Part shown: positions 20,301 through 21,532 of the stretch, in pieces | How positions within the stretch are numbered: the stretch's first letter is position 1 | Layout: the number at the start of each line of letters is the position of its first letter | NCBI RefSeq assembly: GCF_000417875.1 | Contig: NW_006920893.1 | Span: forward strand, 23,782-45,313 | Direction: 5' to 3' | Length of the DNA: 21,532 nt | Origin: Pseudozyma flocculosa PF-1 | Taxonomy: Eukaryota > Basidiomycota > Ustilaginomycetes > Ustilaginales > Ustilaginaceae | Program-made: the position numbers and the translations under genes | Notes under the pieces: model-generated | Told to the model about the DNA's origin: nothing | The model's database searches: none | Seen by the model: the letters and a program-made list of their open reading frames with translations, nothing else

Positions 20301-21532
20301 CGAGACCCACGCGAGGAGTCGCCCTCGCCAGAGACGAGGTGCGAGAAGCGGATGTCCCGGGCAGCCGAGGAGGTGCTGGCGCTCTCGTTTGCGTTGCTGC
20401 GGCGACTGCAGAAGGAGAAAAGGGCAGCGGACAGAAGCAGAGAGGAGGAGCGTCAGAGAATGGGAGTCCTGCCTCAACTCGGCGCCGCCTCGCTGCCGAC
20501 GTACCTCGAAGACGAAGGTCCCGCATGTCCAGGCCGCTGCTGCTCCTGAGCGGTACCGGCTGCGGCGTCCGAGGGCGGGCGGGGTCGCTTGGTCCTACCT
20601 CGGCGGTGCTGCTTGTACTCGCAGGGGATGCGGTGGAGATGGCAACGCTTGCAGACGGTGTCTATGCCGGCGGTATGGCACTTGCGCTGGTTGTTTCGTT
20701 GGCAGCAAGGCCCATGAAGAGAGGAAGGCGCAGGGCAGCACAGCACCAGCGTCAGTCGTCGACGGCCGTACGGCGAGCGTTGCCAAGGCTGCAAGCAGAG
20801 GAGCTGGCGCTCACCTTTGCCGCGCGACATGCGAGGCAGCTGACTTTTCCGGCGCTGGAGCGAGTCGGAAGGGGAGATGTAGAAAGCCGGGCGGGACAGG
20901 CGAGATAGGATCTGGGATGTCAGCACCTCGAAGGGACAAGAGGGCCATTCGCGAGCGTCGATAGAGGGAGAGTTGGAGGGCGGAAGGAGGAGCTCACACG
21001 GCCGACGCCGACGCCGACGCCGATGTCGATGCAGATGCCGATGGGCCCGCTCCAGCACTGCCGGCGGCGTTTCCAGCGGTGCTTGGGCTGCTCCCATCGT
21101 GCTGTGTCGGAGGCGGGGCCGAGTCGGTTGGATAGTTGGCCAGCGACGAGGGTGAGGTTGGGATGCGCGTGTGCTGGGCATAGTGCTGCTGCTGCTGCTG
21201 ATGGTGGTGATGCTGGTGGCCATGATTGCTCTGGGAGGGCGGCGACTGCTGCTGCTGGGGCAGGGGACGGAGCGGGTTGAGTGCAGTGTCTAGGAACGAC
21301 GAGTGGGTGAGGCTGGCGCTGGTGCCGCCGCCGCCGACATTGCCGCTGCCGGTATTGGCATAGGAGGAAGCGCCTTCGGAGCGTGGCTGCGGGAGGGCGT
21401 GACCGAGAGAAGCGGTGGATATCGTAGACGCAGGGGGTAGTGGGGGAGGGGGAGGCATCGGGGCCGCGCCATCGGTTTGGGCGGCTGCGGCGGCGGCGGC
21501 GGTGGGGGGCAACGAGGTGCGGCGGTGGTAGA
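17318..21532 (-). CDS. Zn2Cys6 fungal transcription factor, 14 exons, 5' end outside window
   Basis: Minus-strand exons: 21532-20998, 20911-20815, 20686-20505, 20405-20311, 20214-20052, 19936-19567, 19455-19434, 19284-19276, 19159-19147, 19014-18758, 18640-18351, 18216-17881, 17772-17474, 17351-17318. All phases agree and give 899 residues in the window. The N-terminus is Ala/Pro/Gln/His-rich. Exons 2 and 3 join to a full binuclear zinc cluster, C-x2-C-x6-C-x8-C-x2-C-x6-C (CLACRAAK|RKC ... CKRCHLHRIPC), which binds DNA as in Gal4-type regulators. Exons 5-11 encode a fungal-specific middle homology domain: PISAGILSEADAYELFDHYF, LLDPALHT, SPLLFTGVLAV, NKERTWL...IADYNLAIHHSLP. The C-terminus is Gln/Pro-rich (probable activation region) and ends DDDEFWRMLFPKTGPP. 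It resembles basidiomycete PriB-type regulators in motif order, but I assign no name or target. Intron 5 has an unusual donor (GTTGAG). A shorter form could stop at 17470. Confidence 0.85.
17352..17473 (-). other. Last intron of the transcription factor (alternative stop at 17470)
   Basis: At the end of exon 13 the sequence TTCTGGTGAGTAG contains both an in-frame TGA (17472-17470) and a near-perfect donor (GTGAGT from 17473). Splicing 122 bp to the acceptor CGCAG at 17352 restores a TGG codon and adds RMLFPKTGPP before a TGA at 17320-17318. The FW..LF ending resembles the C-termini of related regulators, which is why I prefer the spliced form. Confidence 0.65.
17530..17600 (-). repeat. Gln/Pro-coding trinucleotide tract near the regulator C-terminus
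   Basis: CTGCTG and TGCGGC runs on the plus strand encode PPPP, QQQQ and QQQQQ tracts (PPPPQQQQHQQQQQAPAP) in exon 13, a composition typical of activation regions. Confidence 0.8.
19147..19455 (-). other. Cluster of three micro-exons in the transcription factor
   Basis: Exons of 22 nt (19455-19434), 9 nt (19284-19276) and 13 nt (19159-19147) are each bounded by CAG and GTGAGT. Joined in phase they read NKERTWL-TMI-IADYN, matching the family pattern ERTWL-x3-IADRSL in spacing. The 9-nt exon can be skipped without loss of frame, giving ERTWL-IADYN. Confidence 0.75.
20687..20814 (-). other. Intron splitting the zinc cluster
   Basis: This 128-bp phase-0 intron (GTGAGC...CCAG) separates CLACRAAK from RKC, that is, it falls between the second and third zinc-binding cysteines. 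No single reading frame shows the complete cluster, so it would be missed without splicing. Confidence 0.9.
21181..21265 (-). repeat. CAG/CAC-type coding repeats (Gln/His tracts) in the regulator N-terminus
   Basis: Runs of CTG/GTG on the plus strand encode, on the minus strand, QQQQ, HHHH and QQQQQH tracts between residues that are otherwise Ser/Pro-rich. Such tracts are common in fungal regulators and often vary in length between strains. Confidence 0.8.

Overview
The window is nuclear DNA of a filamentous or dimorphic fungus, most likely a GC-rich basidiomycete. The evidence is the high GC content, the many 86-179 bp introns that mostly start GTGAG(T/C) and end CAG, a Zn2Cys6 (fungal-type) regulator, and secreted proteins with fungal Ser/Thr-rich linkers and kexin-type KR sites. 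A smut-lineage fungus (Ustilaginomycotina) is my guess from overall style; nothing in the sequence proves it. No rRNA, tRNA, transposon or CRISPR array was recognised.

Layout. (1) 1-434, plus strand: the 3' end of an unrecognised gene. (2) 1444-4525 and 5284-8303, plus strand: two tandem, clearly paralogous four-exon genes for polytopic membrane proteins of 881 and 864 aa. Each has one N-terminal transmembrane helix, a large extracytoplasmic domain of about 500 aa, then about six to seven more helices and an acidic tail. Intron phases (1,1,0) and the 102-nt second exon are the same in both. I do not recognise the family. (3) 9018-14822, minus strand: a two-exon gene for a secreted mosaic protein of 1888 aa. 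It has a signal peptide, ten four-cysteine Dickkopf-like units (six of them in three near-identical 177-bp repeats), then seven jelly-roll carbohydrate-binding-like modules joined by Ser/Thr/Pro linkers. (4) 17318-21532, minus strand: a Zn2Cys6 transcription factor of at least 14 exons, cut by the window edge at its 5' side. Three consecutive exons are tiny (22, 9 and 13 nt), and their joined product restores a motif of the fungal transcription-factor middle domain.

The membrane-protein pair and the secreted mosaic protein converge on a 714-bp gap; the mosaic protein and the regulator are read in the same direction with a 2.5-kb gap between them. Two surface or secretory membrane proteins, a large extracellular glycan-binding-like protein and a regulator side by side would fit a cell-surface function, but nothing in the sequence shows that they work together. 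All gaps contain short tandem repeats, often with a five-base period.

All exon models were derived by eye from splice consensus, frame continuity, paralogue comparison and known family motifs. No alignment or database search was run.
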